Assembly (NCBI GenBank): GCA_029287695.1 | Contig: JARFQQ010000061.1 | Coordinates: 1 to 6,968, forward strand | Reading direction: 5' to 3' | Origin: Gammaproteobacteria bacterium | GTDB lineage: Bacteria > Pseudomonadota > Gammaproteobacteria > Chromatiales > Chromatiaceae | Length of the DNA: 6,968 nucleotides | Shown: one piece after another, positions 6,141 to 6,968 of the stretch | Position numbering within the stretch: the stretch's first letter is position 1 | Layout of the letters: every line of letters starts with the position of its first letter | Made by a program: the position numbers and the translations under genes | The notes under the pieces: model-generated | Told to the model about the DNA's origin: nothing | The model's database searches: none | The model's input: only the letters and a program-made list of their open reading frames with translations

Positions 6141-6968
6141 ATGAAAGAGAAAACCATCGCATTCATAGGCGCAGGCAACATGGCCGGCGCGCTGATTCGG
6201 GGCCTGCTGCAGGATGGCCATCCTGCAGAGAGGATTATCGCCGTTGATCCTGACAGCCAGAAACTCGATGTTTTCAGTTCAGAGAGCGGCATCAACTGCA
6301 CGACAGATAACGGGGCTGCGGTGAGTGCCGCCGACATCGTCGTACTCGCGGTCAAGCCGCAAGTGCTGGCAGCCGTAGCACAGGATCTTGCACCTGCGGT
6401 TCAGGAACAGCAGCCGCTGGTGATCTCCGTTGCCGCCGGCATCCGTATCGAGCACCTCCAGCACTGGCTCGGGCCCGACTGTGCCATCGTCCGCACGATG
6501 CCGAACACCCCCGCCATGCTGCAGGCCGGTGCGACAGGCCTGTTTGCCAGCGACCGGGTCAGCGAGGAACAACGCAGCCTTGCCGAGTCCCTGATGCGCG
6601 CGGTCGGCATCACTGTCTGGGTCCAGCACGAGGGACTCATCGATGCAGTGACTGCGCTCTCCGGAAGTGGTCCTGCCTACTTCTTTCTTATCATGGAGCA
6701 GATGATTCGCAGTGCCCGGACCCTTGGCCTCGGTGAGGAGGAAGCAACCCTGCTGACACTGCAGACCGCCCTTGGTGCAGCACGCATGGCCCTGGAGAGC
6801 GACGATTCGCCTGCAACGCTCAGGGCAAGGGTGACATCCCCGGGTGGAACGACTGAGCAAGCCATCCGGGTTTTCGAACAGGAGGGTCTCGAGCAAATCG
6901 TCAAGCAGGCGATGACCGCCGCCCGTGATCGCTCGATCGAACTCTCCTCGCAACTGCCGCTCGATTGA
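6141..6968 (+). CDS. proC: Pyrroline-5-carboxylate reductase
   Basis: This 275-residue cytosolic enzyme reduces 1-pyrroline-5-carboxylate to L-proline with NAD(P)H, the last step of proline synthesis. The N-terminal Rossmann motif is FIGAGNMAGALIRGL at residues 8-22, with VVLAVKPQ at 67-74 and the RTMPNTPA loop at 118-125. The C-terminal dimerisation and substrate domain carries ALSGSGPAYFF at 172-182 and the P5C reductase signature VTSPGGTTEQAI at 231-242. The length is typical, and the TGA occupies the last three bases of the window, so the gene is complete. The ATG at 6141 directly precedes the conserved KTIAFIGAGNM and lies 12 bp after the yggS stop, so the two are probably one transcript. 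The Shine-Dalgarno is poor, so coupling to yggS translation is plausible. In many relatives a yggT gene follows, but it would lie outside this window. Confidence 0.97.
   Translation: MKEKTIAFIGAGNMAGALIRGLLQDGHPAERIIAVDPDSQKLDVFSSESGINCTTDNGAAVSAADIVVLAVKPQVLAAVAQDLAPAVQEQQPLVISVAAGIRIEHLQHWLGPDCAIVRTMPNTPAMLQAGATGLFASDRVSEEQRSLAESLMRAVGITVWVQHEGLIDAVTALSGSGPAYFFLIMEQMIRSARTLGLGEEEATLLTLQTALGAARMALESDDSPATLRARVTSPGGTTEQAIRVFEQEGLEQIVKQAMTAARDRSIELSSQLPLD

Noticed and set aside
6279..6953. Long antisense open frame opposite proC
   Set aside because: It lies entirely within a well-supported gene, lacks recognisable motifs, and is expected from GC-rich codon usage. The same applies to antisense frames opposite pyrB, pyrC', pilU and pilT.
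1..6968. Mobile elements, CRISPR arrays, tRNA or other RNA genes
   Set aside because: Almost the whole window is occupied by intact housekeeping or pilus genes, with gaps of at most 57 bp. No direct repeats, terminal inverted repeats or cloverleaf-like sequences were seen.

Overview
This window is a compact, moderately GC-rich chromosomal segment with seven intact genes and probably the tail of an eighth. It looks like a gammaproteobacterium carrying type IV pili. Three things point there: a Pseudomonas-style aspartate transcarbamoylase gene followed by a catalytically dead dihydroorotase-like gene; adjacent pilT and pilU ATPases; and pilT divergent from yggS-proC. From memory, the order and orientation pyrR>pyrB>pyrC'> ... 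<pilU <pilT yggS> proC> matches the Pseudomonas aeruginosa PA0393-PA0403 neighbourhood. The pyrK-like gene does not fit a Pseudomonas genome, so a more distant gammaproteobacterial lineage is likelier. No finer assignment is possible from the sequence alone.

Layout. Positions 1-33 hold the last ten codons of an upstream reading frame, plausibly pyrR. Positions 48-3165 are a tightly packed forward pyrimidine operon: pyrB (aspartate transcarbamoylase catalytic chain), a pseudo-dihydroorotase that has lost all of its metal ligands and its catalytic Asp, and a PyrK-type FAD/[2Fe-2S] electron-transfer protein. Both internal junctions are 4-bp ATGA overlaps, so translation is probably coupled. The operon converges on the pilus retraction pair with only 38 bp between. 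Positions 5375-3204 on the minus strand hold pilT and then pilU, joined as TAGATG with no gap. A 57-bp AT-rich divergent spacer separates pilT from the forward pair yggS (PLP homeostasis protein) and proC (pyrroline-5-carboxylate reductase), 12 bp apart. proC ends on the last base of the window.

How the genes work together. PyrB commits carbamoyl phosphate and aspartate to UMP synthesis, and by analogy with Pseudomonas the dead dihydroorotase serves as a structural partner of PyrB. The PyrK-like protein could pass electrons from dihydroorotate oxidation to NAD, but no PyrD partner is encoded here. PilT and PilU power pilus retraction (twitching, DNA uptake, surface sensing). YggS and ProC are housekeeping proteins.

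No mobile element, CRISPR array, RNA gene or convincing terminator was seen. The most unusual item is the PyrK-like protein, with a roughly 45-50 residue non-canonical segment, encoded in an operon with a pseudo-dihydroorotase.
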